From contig OX328111.1 in assembly GCA_946811185.2 (NCBI GenBank), forward strand, positions 39,668,388 to 39,732,387: a stretch of 64,000 nucleotides of DNA, given 5' to 3'. Of this stretch, positions 14,903 through 25,698 are shown piece after piece (positions within the stretch are counted from its first letter, which is position 1; each line of letters starts with the position of its first letter). The notes below the pieces were generated by a model. The model was given only the letters and a program-made list of their open reading frames with translations, was not told the origin of the DNA and did not search any database. This DNA is from Hippopus hippopus (lineage: Eukaryota > Mollusca > Bivalvia > Cardiida > Cardiidae). The position numbers and the translations under genes are program-made.

Positions 14903-17900
14903 AAACTGTTTTACTGGCCCTTCCACAAGTAAACACCTTGAAATTATGAAAAAAGAATAATCAACTAATGCAACAAATATCCCAGTCTTGTCAGATTAAG
15001 TTCCCGTTCCGAGTCGGCGGAGTCACAGAGAAAGGTCCAAAAATGTACATTAAAGTAGCATAAATAAGGCATTTAAAAAAGTGACCCTAAAATTTTTGTA
15101 TGACCCCCAAAAATTAACATAACAGAGATAATGTTGCAAATAACAAAAACACCACCCAATCCAATGTTTTCAAACAAGAAAATTGAACAAAAGAAACTTA
15201 ATGCTTGACCTAAGAACCCAATTCATTTGACCATTTTGGCATGTTTTTCTGCACTAGATCACTAACCAATCCTGACTGACTTGATCTATGGGCTGCAGTA
15301 CAGGCAGACGCGTATGCCACATAGTCCTACATTCCTAAAAATGCATAAGAAAGAGCTTAAGAACCTATATCCCTTCCTTCACTGTTGTGCCTTTAACGCG
15401 GACAATATCGCTAGCCTATTCCTTGGTATTAACACTGGACATGGTTCAATTATGACTACCTTTCAAATGCTATTATTTTTCAAGTGACAAAAAGTTAAAC
15501 AATGACCAATCCTGACTGACTCGATCTTTGGGCTGCATTACGGGCTGACGCGTATGCCACATAATCCTACATTCCTAAAAGTGCATAAGAAAGAGCTTAA
15601 GAACCTATATCCCTTCCTTCACTGTTGTGCCTTTAAAGCGGACAATATCGCTAGCCTATTCCTAGGTATAAACACTGGACAGGGTTTGATTATGACTACC
15701 TTTTCAATGGTATCATTTTTCAAGTGACCAAAGGTTAAACAATGACCAATCCTGACTGACTTGATGTATGGGCTGCATTACAGGCAGACGCGTAGTACTA
15801 CATAAACCTACATTCCTAAAAATGCAAAAGAAGAGCTTATTGACCTATATCCCTTCCTCTACTGTTGACCCTTTAACGCTGACAATATTGCTAGCCTTTT
15901 CCTTGGTATTAACACTGGACAGGGTTCGATTATGACAGCCTTTCGAATGCTTTTATTTTTCAAGTGACCAAAGGTTAAACAAGGACAAATCCGGACTGAC
16001 TTGATCTATGGGCTGCATTACGGGCAGATGCGTAGTACTACATAATCCTACTTAACACGGACAATATTTGCTAGCCTATTTCTTGGTATCAACACTGGAC
16101 AGGGTTTGAAAATGACAACCTTTCGAATGCTATCATTTTTCAAGTGATCAAAGGTTAAACATGGACCCATAGCAAGTTTGTAGTATCGACTTGGACTTTC
16201 CTCTTCAGGAAAAAAGTGTATTTTACGCAAAGGCTCTTGACTGTGTGGGTCTTGGCAAGGTGTAAATTATACAAATAAATGTAAAGACTTTGTGTAGATC
16301 ATTTCTGCTGAACATTTTCTCACCTCACATTATCAGTTCACTTATTCCCAGACCTGCATTCACCTATATGCCAATCAAACTATTGACATAAGAGGTATGG
16401 AACACCTCACCATCGGTAAGGGTGTTACATGAACCCAATGGTAAACTATGACCAGGAATTGTTTATCAAAGTGCCCACTCCATACCTCTCAAGCCACTGA
16501 ACGCAGTGTTTGGTCCAAAGCGTGTTTCTTGCGTTTTTGACCGATGATTTCTTTTCCGACACACTAAAATTTGTAGTTTGTGTCGTTTCTGATGCAACCA
16601 AAAAAGACCATTTCAATCGAAACAATAGTTTATAATGCACACCATGCCGTTGTGATGAAAACCAAGGGGCAAGATAAGGTTTGTATATGCAGAGAGAGAA
16701 GATTTTGTACGTCATGATTATTTGTATTGAGAGTTAATGATACATTGCCCAGTGTCAGAAACCGAAATTTTGTAAAATATCTGCCCATACTGCACAAATA
16801 GAAAAGCATTACAGAAGACTAATTGCTACCAACTTGTTCTTTTCTGACAGTCACACATATGAAGCTCTGTTTACTCGTAAATGAATAGGTACAGAATAAC
16901 TATACAAACTTCAATTTGTCGCGGCACTTTTAACGTGTGCAGCCTGTGTATCCTATGGTGCTTTTTGAAATATTTACCGAGAAAGCGGTTTTTGTAGGCC
17001 AAGATTATTCATATGGAGACTTTATGATAGGGTGCCCGGTGTCTGAAACCAAATTTCCTTAGAAAATCTGCCCGTACTGCAAAGAAAAAAAAAAAAAGCA
17101 TTACTGAGGACGGAGTGCTACCTACTGGCTACTTTCTGACACAGTCACACATTTGAAGCTCTGTTTACTAATAAATACCTAGGAACAGAATAACTATAGG
17201 AAGGTCAATTTGTCGCATCGCTTTAAACCTGTATGGCCTGTGTATTCTAGACACTTTTTGAAATATATGCAGAGAAAAAAGTTTTCGTATGCCATGATTA
17301 ATTATATTGAGAGCTTATGAAAGGGCGCCCAGTGTCTGAAACGAATTTTCTTTAGAAAATCTGCCCGTACTGCAAAAAAAAAAAAAAACGAATTACTGAG
17401 GACGGAGTGCCACCTACTGGCTACTTTCTGACACAGTCACACATTTGAAGTTCTGTTTACTAATAAACACCTAGGCACAGAATAACTATAGGAAGGTCAA
17501 TTTGTCGCAGCGCTTTTAACCTGAATGGCCTGTGTATTCTAGACGCTTTTTGAAATCTACGCGGAGAAAAAAGTTTTCGTATGCCATGATTAATTATATT
17601 GAGAGTTTATGATATGGCGCCCAGTGTCCAAAACCAAATTTATTTAGAATATCTGCCCATACTGCAAAAAGAAAGCATTAAAGAACATGAATTGCTACCA
17701 ACTGGCTACTTTATGACACAGTCACACATTTTAGGGTTTGTTTACTAATAAATACCTAGGAACAGAATAACTATAGGAAGGTCAATTTGTCGCATCGCTT
17801 TAAACCTGTATGGCCTGTCTATTCTAGACACTTTTTGAAATACATGCAGAGAAAAAAGTTTTCGTATGCCATGATTAATTATATTGAGAGTTTATGATAG

Positions 17901-18465
17901 GGCGCCCAGTGTCTGAAACGAAATTTCCTTAGAAAATCTGCCCGTACTGCAACAAAACAAAAAAAAGCATTACTGAGGACGGAGTGCTACCTACTGGCTA
18001 CTTTCTGACACAGTCACACATTTGAAGTTCTGTTTACTAATAAACACCTAGGCACAGAATAACTATAGGAAGGTCAATTTGTCGCAGCACTTTTAACCTC
18101 TATCGCCTGTGTATTCTAGACGCTTTTTGAAATCTACGCGGAGAAAAAAGTTTTCGTACGCCATGATTAATTATATTGAGAGTTTATGATATGGCGCCCA
18201 GTGTCCAAAACCAAATATATTTAGAATATCTGCCCATACTGCAAAAAGAAAGCATTAAAGAACATGAATTGCTATCAACTGGCTACTTTCTGACACAGTC
18301 ACACATTTTAGGGTTTGTTTACTAATAAATACCTAGGAATGAAATAACTCTAGGAAGGTCAATTTGTCGCCACGCTTTGAATGTTAACGCTCTGTGTATT
18401 CTAGACGATTTTTGAAATATAACAGCAGATGAGCCGGGGGGAAAAAAAACCCGAAAGAACTTGAA
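14903..18465. repeat. Macrosatellite unit 6, expanded
   Basis: The left part matches unit 5 and the right part switches to the unit 1/3 type at about 16770. The unit is about 580 bp longer than usual because block B has two additional ~290-bp subrepeats between roughly 17750 and 18330, giving six in all. This is what unequal exchange between block-B copies would leave. Confidence 0.93.
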
Positions 18466-21400
18466 AACTGTTTTACTGGCCCTTCCACAAATAAACACCT
18501 TCAAATTATGAAAAAAAAATAATCAACTAATGCAACAAATATCCCAGTCTTGTCAGATTAAGTTCCCGTTCCGAGTCGGCAGAGTCACAGAGAAAGGTCC
18601 AAAAATGTACATTAAAGTAGCATAAATAAAAGGTCTTAAAATGTACATTAAAGTAGCATAAATAAGGCATTTAAAAAAGTGACCCTAAAATTTTTGTATG
18701 ACCCCCAAAAATTAACATAACAGAGATAATGTTGCAAATAACAAAAACACCACTCAATCCAATGTTTTCAAACAAGAAAATTGAACAAAAGAAACTTAAT
18801 GCTTGACCTAAGAACCCAACTCATTTGACCATTTTGGCATGTTTTTCTGCACTAGATCACTAACCAATCCTGACTGACTTGATCTATGGGCTGCAGTACA
18901 GGCAGACGCGTATGCCACATAATCCTACATTCCTAAAAATGCATAAGAAAGAGCTTAAGAACCTATATCCCTTCGTTCACTGTTGTGCCTTTAACGCGGA
19001 CAATATCGCTAGCCCATTCCTTGGTATTAACACTGGACATGGTTCAATTATGACTACCTTTCAAATGCTATTATTTTTCAAGTGACAAAAAGTTAAACAA
19101 TGACCAATACTGACTGACTCGATCTTTGGGCTGCATTACGGGCTGACGCGTATGCCACATAATCCTACATTCCTAAAAGTTCATAAGAAAGAGCTTAAGA
19201 ACCTCTATCCCTTCCTTCACTGTTGTGCCTTTAACGCGGACAATATCGCTAGCCTATTCCTAGGTATAAACACTGGACAGGGTTTGATTATGACTACCTT
19301 TTCAATGGTATCATTTTTCAAGTGACCAAAGGTTAAACAATGACCAATCCTGACTGACTTGATGTATGGGCTGCATTACAGGCAGACGCGTAGTACTACA
19401 TAAACCTACATTCCTAAAAATGCAAAAGAAGAGCTTATTGACCTATATCCCTTCCTCTACTGTTGACCCTTTAACGCTGACAATATTGCTAGCCTTTTCC
19501 TTGGTATTAACACTGGACAGGGTTCGATTATGACAGCCTTTCGAATGCTTTTATTTTTCAAGTGACCAAAGGTTAAACAAGGACAAATCCGGACTGACTT
19601 GATCTATGGGCTGCATTACGGGCAGACGCGTAGTACTACATAATCCTACTTAACACGGACAATATTTGCTAGCCTATTTCTTGGTATCAACACTGGACAG
19701 GGTTTGAAAATGACAACCTTTCGAATGCTATCATTTTTCAAGTGACCAAAGGTTAAACATGGACCCATAGCAAGTTTGTAGTATTGACTTGCACTTTCCT
19801 CTTCAGGAAAAAAGTGTATTTTACGCAAAGGCTCTTGACTGTGAGGGTCTTGGGAAGGTGTAAATTATACAAATAAATGTAAAGACTTTGTGTAGATCAT
19901 TTCTGCTGAACATTTTCTCACCTCACATTATCAGTTCACTTATTCCCAGACCTGCATTCACCTATATGCCAATCAAACTATTGACATAAGAGGTATGGAA
20001 CACCTCACCATCGGTAAGGGTGTTACATGAACCCAATGGTAAACTATGACCAGGAATTGTTTATCAAAGTGCCCACTCCATACCTCTCAAGCCACTGAAC
20101 GCAGTGTTTGGTCCAAAGTGTGTTTCTTGCGTTTTTGACTCGATGATTTCTTTTCCGACAGACTAAAATTTGTCGTTTGTGTCGTTTCTGATGCAACCAA
20201 AAAAGACCATTTCAATCGAAACAATAGTTTATAATGCACACCATGCCGTTGTGATGAAAACCAAAGGGCAAGATAAGGTTTGTATATGCAGAGAGAGAAG
20301 ATTTTGTACGCCATGATTATTTGTATTGAGAGTTAATGATACATTGCCCAGTGTCAGAAACCGAAATTTTGTAAAATATCTGCCCATACTGCACAAAAAG
20401 ACAAGCATTACAGAAGACTAATTGCTACCAACTTGTTCTTTTCTGACAGTCACACATATGAAGCTATGTTTACTGGTAAATGAATAGGTACAGAATAACT
20501 ATACAAACTTCAATTTGTCGCGGCACTTTTAACGTGTGCAGCCTGTGTATCCTACGGTGCTTTTTGAAATATTTACCGAGAAAGCGGTTTTTGTAGGCCA
20601 AGATTATTCATATTGAGACTTTATGATAGGGTGCCCGGTGTCTGAAACCAAATTTCCTTAGAAAATCTGCCCGTACTGCAAAGAAAAAAAAAAAGCATTA
20701 CTGAGGACGGAGTGCTACCTACTGGCTACTTTCTGACACAGTCACACATTTGAAGCTCTGTTTACTAATAAATACCTAGGAACAGAATAACTATAGGAAG
20801 GTCAATTTGTCGCATCGCTTTAAACCTGTATGGCCTGTGTATTCTAGACACTTTTTGAAATATATGCAGAGAAAAAAGTTTTCGTATGCCATGATTAATT
20901 ATATTGAGAGTTTATGATAGGGCGCCCAGTGTCTGAAACGAAATTTCTTTAGAAAATCTGCCCGTACTGCAACAAAACAAAAAAAAGCATTACTGAGGAC
21001 GGAGTGCCACCTACTGGCTACTTTCTGACACAGTCACACATTTGAAATTCTGTTTATTAATAAACACCTAGGCACAGAATAACTATAGGAAGGTCAATTT
21101 GTCGCAGCACTTTTAACCTGTATGGCCTGTGTATTCTAGACGCTTTTTGAAATCTACGCGGAGAAAAAAGTTTTCGTACGCCATGATTAATTATATTGAG
21201 AGTTTATGATATGGCGCCCAGTGTCCAAAACCAAATTTATTTAGAATATCTGCCCATACTGCAAAAAGAAAGCATTAAAGAACATGAATTGCTACCAACT
21301 GGCTACTTTCTGACACAGTCACACATTTTAGGGTTTGTTTACTAATAAATACCTAGGAACGAAATAAGTATAGGAAGGTCAATTTGTCGCCACGCTTTGA

Positions 21401-21484
21401 ATGTTAACGCTCTGTGTATTCTAGACGATTTTTGAAATATAACAGCAGATGAGCCGGGGGGAAAAAAACCCGAAAGAACTTGAA
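18466..21484. repeat. Macrosatellite unit 7
   Basis: This unit is more diverged than units 1-6. A ~36-bp local tandem duplication of the segment AGGTCC..AATGTACATTAAAG lies at about 18595-18667 and accounts for its extra length. Confidence 0.94.
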
Positions 21485-24264
21485 AACTGTTTTACTCGCC
21501 CTTCCACAAATAAACACCTTCAAATTATGAAAAAAAAATAATCAACTAATGCAACAAATATCCCAGTCTTGTCAGATTAAGTTCCCATTCCGAGTCGGCG
21601 GAGTCACAGAGAAAGGTCCAAAAATGTACATTAAAGTAGCATAAATAAAAGGTCCAAAAATGTACATTAAAGTAGCATAAATAAGGCATTTAAAAAAGTG
21701 ACCCTAAAATTTTTGTATGACCCCCAAAAATTAACATAACAGAGATAATGTTGCAAATAACAAAAACACCACTCAATCCAATGTTTTCAAACAAGAAAAT
21801 TGAACAAGAGAAACTTAATGCTTGACCTAAGAACCCAACTCATTTGACCATTTTGGCATGTTTTTCTGCACTAGATCACTAACCAATCCTGACTGACTTG
21901 ATCTATGGGCTGCAGTACAGGCAGACGCATATGCCACATAATCCTACATTCCTAAAAATGCATAAGAAAGAGCTTAAGAACCTATATCCCTTCCTTCACT
22001 GTTGTGCCTTTAACGCGGACAATATCGCTAGCCTATTCCTAGGTATAAACACTGGAAAGGGTTTGATTATGACTACCTTTTCAATGGTATCATTTTTCAA
22101 GTGACCAAAGGTTAAACAATGACCAATCCTGACTGACTTGATGTATGGGCTGCATTACAGGCAGACGCGTAGTACTACATAAACCTACATTCCTAAAAAT
22201 GCAAAAGAAGAGCTTATTGACCTATATCCCTTCCTCTACTGTTGACCCTTTAACACTGACAATATTGCTAGCCTTTTCCTTGGTATTAACACTGGACAGG
22301 GTTCGATTATGACAGACTTTCGAATGCTTTTATTTTTCAAGTGACCAAAGGTTAAACAAGGACAAATCCGGACTGACTTGATCTATGGGCTGCATTACGG
22401 GCAGACGCGTAGTACTACATAATCCTACTTAACACGGACAATATTTGCTAGCCTATTTCTTGGTATCAACACTGGACAGGGTTTGAAAATGACAACCTTT
22501 CGAATGCTATCATTTTTCAAGTGACCAAAGGTTAAACATGGACCCATAGCAAGTTTGTAGTATTGACTTGCACTTTCCTCTTCAGGAAAAAAGTGTATTT
22601 TACGCAAAGGCTCTTGACTGTGTGGGTCTTGGGAAGGTGTAAATTATACAAATAAATGTAAAGACTTTGTGTAGATCATTTCTGCTGAACATTTTCTCAC
22701 CTCACATTATCAGTTCACTTATTCCCAGACCTGCATTCACCTATATGCCAATCAAACTATTGACATAAGAGGTATGGAACACCTCACCATCGGTAAGGGT
22801 GTTACATGAACCCAATGGTAAACTATGACCAGGAATTGTTTATCAAAGTGCCCACTCCATACCTCTCAAGCCACTGAACGCAGTGTTTGGTCCAAAGCGT
22901 GTTTCTTGCGTTTTTGACTCGATGATTTCTTTTCCGACACACTAAAATTTGTCGTTTGTGTCGTTTCTGATGCAACCAAAAAAGACCATTTCAATCGAAA
23001 CAATAGTTTATAATGCACACCATGCCGTTGTGATGAAAACCAAGGGGCAAGATACGATTTGTATATGCAGAGAGAGAGAGATTTTGTACGCCATGATTAT
23101 TTGTATTGAGAGTTAATGATACATTGCCCAGTGTCAGAAACCGAAATTTTTTAGAATATCTGCCCATACTGCACGAAAAGAAAAACATTACAGAAGACTA
23201 ATTGCTACCGACTGGTTCTTTTCTGACAGTCACACATATGAAGCTCTGTTTACTGGTAAATGAATAGGTACAGAATAACTATACAAACTTCAATTTGTCG
23301 TGGCACTTTTAACGTGTGCAGCCTGTGTATCCTATGGTGCTTTTTGAAATATTTACCGAGAAAGCGGTTTTTGTAGGCCAAGATTATTCATATTGAGACT
23401 TTATGATAGGGTGCCCAGTGTCTGAAACCAAATTTCCTTAGAAAATCTGCCCGAACTGCAAAGAAAAAAAAAAAAGCATTACTGAAGACGGAGTGCTACC
23501 TACTGGCTACTTTCTGACACAGTCACACATTTGAAGCTCTGTTTACTAATAAATACCTAGGAACAGAATAACTATAGGAAGGTCAATTTGTCGCATCGCT
23601 TTAAACCTGTATGGCCTGTGTATTCTAGACACTTTCTGAAATATATGCAGAGAAAAAAGTTTTCGTATGCCATGATTAATTATATTGAGAGTTTATGATA
23701 GGGCGCCCAGTGTCTGAAACGAAATTTCCTTAGAAAATCTGCCTGTACTGCAAAAAAAAAAAGCATTACTGAGGACGGAGTGCCACCTACTGGCTACTTT
23801 CTGTCACAGTCACACATTTGAAGTTCTGTTTATTAATAAACACCTAGGAACAGAATAACTATAGGAAGGTCAATTTGTCGCAGCGCTTTAAACCTGTATG
23901 GCCTGTGTATTCTAGACGCTTTTTGAAATCTATGCGGAGAAAAAAAGTTTCGTACTCCATGATAAATTATATTGAGAATTTATGATATGGCGCCCAGTGT
24001 CCAAAACCAAATTTATTTAGAATATCTGCCCATACTGCAAAAAGAAAGCATTAAAGAAATGAATTGCTACCAACTGGCTACTTTCTGACACAGTCACACA
24101 TTTTAGGGTTTGTTTACTAATAAATACCTAGGAACGGAATAACTATAGGAAGGTCAATTTGTCGCCACGCTTTGAATGTTAACACTCTGTGTATTCTAGA
24201 CGATTTTTGAAATATAACAGCAGATGTGCCGGGGGGGGGGTGGGGGAAACTGAAAGGACTTGAA
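21485..24264. repeat. Macrosatellite unit 8, contracted
   Basis: Block A has three subrepeats instead of four. The first (about 21882-22121) begins like the usual copy 1 but ends like copy 2 (CTAGGTATAAACACTGGA, TTTTCAATGGTATC), so two copies have fused with loss of about 240 bp. It shares the ~36-bp duplication of unit 7, at about 21615-21684. Near its end, at 24228-24246, the usual C/A stretch has become a long G run. Confidence 0.93.
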
Positions 24265-24585
24265 AACTCTTTTACTGGCCCTTCCACAAGTAAACACCTT
24301 GAAATTATGAAAAAAGAATAATCAACTAATGCAACAAATATCCCAGTCTTGTCAGATTAAGTTCCTGTTTCGAGTTGGCGGAGTCACAGGGAAAGGTCCA
24401 AAAATGTACATTAACGTAGCTTACATAAGGCATTTAAAAAAGTGACCCTAAGATTTTTGTACGAACCCAAAAAATTAGGAATAGGGGTTTTAAAGGACCC
24501 TAAAAAATTTGAAGGTGGCAGAAAAACAGCAATGAGATAATGTTGAAAATAATGTAAACACCACATACCAATGGCTGCATCTATG
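24265..24585. repeat. Partial macrosatellite unit 9 and array edge
   Basis: The array sequence continues with rising divergence to about 24477. It is interrupted by ~55 bp not present in other units, resumes as a weak match (GAGATAATGTTGAAAATAATG) at about 24535, and fades out near 24585. The array/flank junction therefore lies here. Confidence 0.8.
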
Positions 24586-24632
24586 GAGTCTTTCCTAATG
24601 GTAGCCTGTACACGCTTGCTTTGTCATCCTTT
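24581..24632 (-). CDS. Possible terminal exon, minus strand
   Basis: Read on the minus strand, CATCTTTTAG is a plausible 3' splice site just before 24632. The frame then reads KDDKASVYRLPLGKTP and stops at TAG (24581-24583). The segment abuts the satellite edge. It may be the last exon of the minus-strand gene suggested by the exons at 25115 and 29353. It is very short, no poly(A) signal is clear downstream, and it matches no family I recognise. This is a weak call. Confidence 0.25.
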
Positions 24633-25114
24633 CTAAAAGATGCCATTATTCATATTTCAGTAAAATTGTCAATGAAGTACAGAAATGAGTATTCTGGGAA
24701 AAAAAGCCAAAGGCTTGGAGTAGTGTGAAAAGGACTTGTAAACAGAATTTTAGTAATGCATAGAGAGGTGCATCAGCCATTGGGATATGACCAAATTATT
24801 TCTAGCATGCCACTTACCTTCAAAAGAAATGACCTAATCTTTTTTCCTGACCTAAAATGACCATGTTATTTATTTGGAACCCTAAGACTTTGTGCTGCAT
24901 ACATGAATATATATATACATGTTGAAAAATTTGTAAGTTACTGATCATGGATATTTTTTGGACAGAAATGTTTGCAAGGTCAAGTTGGTTTTTTATTGGT
25001 GTACTTGTGGTAAAATATGTGAACAGTAATTTTTTATGAACTTATAAAATTTGCTAAATCGCAAAAATTTCCACTTCACAAAAAATTCCACTTTAAGAGT
25101 ATTGTAATACATAC
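24633..25114. other. Unassigned AT-rich stretch
   Basis: There is no convincing gene or repeat here. A minus-strand GTAAGT splice donor motif (plus strand ACTTAC) occurs near 24803, and a short AT dinucleotide run occurs near 24908. If the flanking exons are real, this is intron. Confidence 0.4.
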
Positions 25115-25199
25115 CTTTGTTATGGAGAAATTTCAGTATTGCCCAGGCTCATCATGGTCTTTTTAGCATCCACTTCTTTAATGTTGCCCTTTGACACAT
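25115..25199 (-). CDS. Short exon, copy B of a duplicated exon pair
   Basis: On the minus strand an 85-base segment is bounded by TTTCTAG (3' splice site, just above 25199) and AAG|GTATGT (5' splice site at 25114-25111). The second frame reads V-S then KGNIKEVDAKKTMMSLGN and TEISP, then a TAA just before the donor site. It aligns with the exon at 29353-29440: 9 of 18 core residues are identical, including the AKK and SL-N positions. Flanking intron sequence also aligns for ~150 bp. Length is 1 modulo 3, as in the other copy, so inclusion of both would shift the frame. With its in-frame stop, this copy may be decayed or may provide an alternative C-terminus. The product is not recognised. Confidence 0.5.
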
Positions 25200-25311
25200 C
25201 TAGAAACAAATCAAAATTAAAAAAGACTCATGCCAAGCATAGTATGCGTCCACAAGGAGCACAAGCCTGATTTGCCAACCTGCTATGGCATAATTACAGC
25301 ATGTGCATATT

Positions 25312-25350
25312 AAGATCAGACTACATTGAAAGTGCTGTCTGATCTTGAAT
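25312..25350. repeat. M2-type palindromic motif
   Basis: AAGATCAGACTACATTG faces CTGTCTGATCTTGAATC, a degraded copy of the palindrome at the centre of the M2 elements described below. No terminal TTAA sites are evident. Confidence 0.6.
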
Positions 25351-25698
25351 CAAAACTGTTATTGATGTGGATACGATGTGGCAAAATAATTCTAGAGAGT
25401 AGAAAAAAAAAAATAGGGAACCAGCCTAGAAGCTTAGTAACAAACTAGATTGTAACCAGAATGTATAAAGATGGAATTTCAGATTGACCAATCTCTTGTC
25501 AAAAACTGCTAATAGTCATTTTGACAAGATTCATTCCTATCTTGCCATTGAAATTTATTTTTCATGGTGTTTAAGTATAAGGAAGGCATCTGTGCAAAGT
25601 AACAGTAAAAGAACCTTCAACAACTCTACCAGGTGCCCTATCCTGTACAGTATGACATATATATCTTTTTGTGATTAATGGCTGCCAACAAACAAAAA

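Larger units (their letters stand above)
1..24585. repeat. Macrosatellite array, ~2981-bp unit
   Basis: Eight near-identical units follow one another head to tail, with a decayed partial ninth at the right edge. The array continues beyond the left end of the window. Landmarks such as ATCTATGGGCTGCAGTACAG recur at about 380, 3361, 6343, 9323, 12304, 15285, 18883 and 21902, giving spacings of 2980-2982 except for two longer units. Each unit contains block A (four ~240-bp subrepeats), a ~500-bp single-copy spacer, block B (four ~290-bp subrepeats with variable poly-A runs) and a ~380-bp linker. Short open frames recur in every unit, but they start at non-ATG codons or are broken by indels in some units, so I do not call them genes. 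No rRNA, snRNA, tRNA or histone sequence was recognised inside the unit. Confidence 0.97.

Noticed and set aside
1..24264. rDNA intergenic spacer or tandem histone/snRNA cluster
   Set aside because: No rRNA, histone or snRNA sequence was recognised in any unit.
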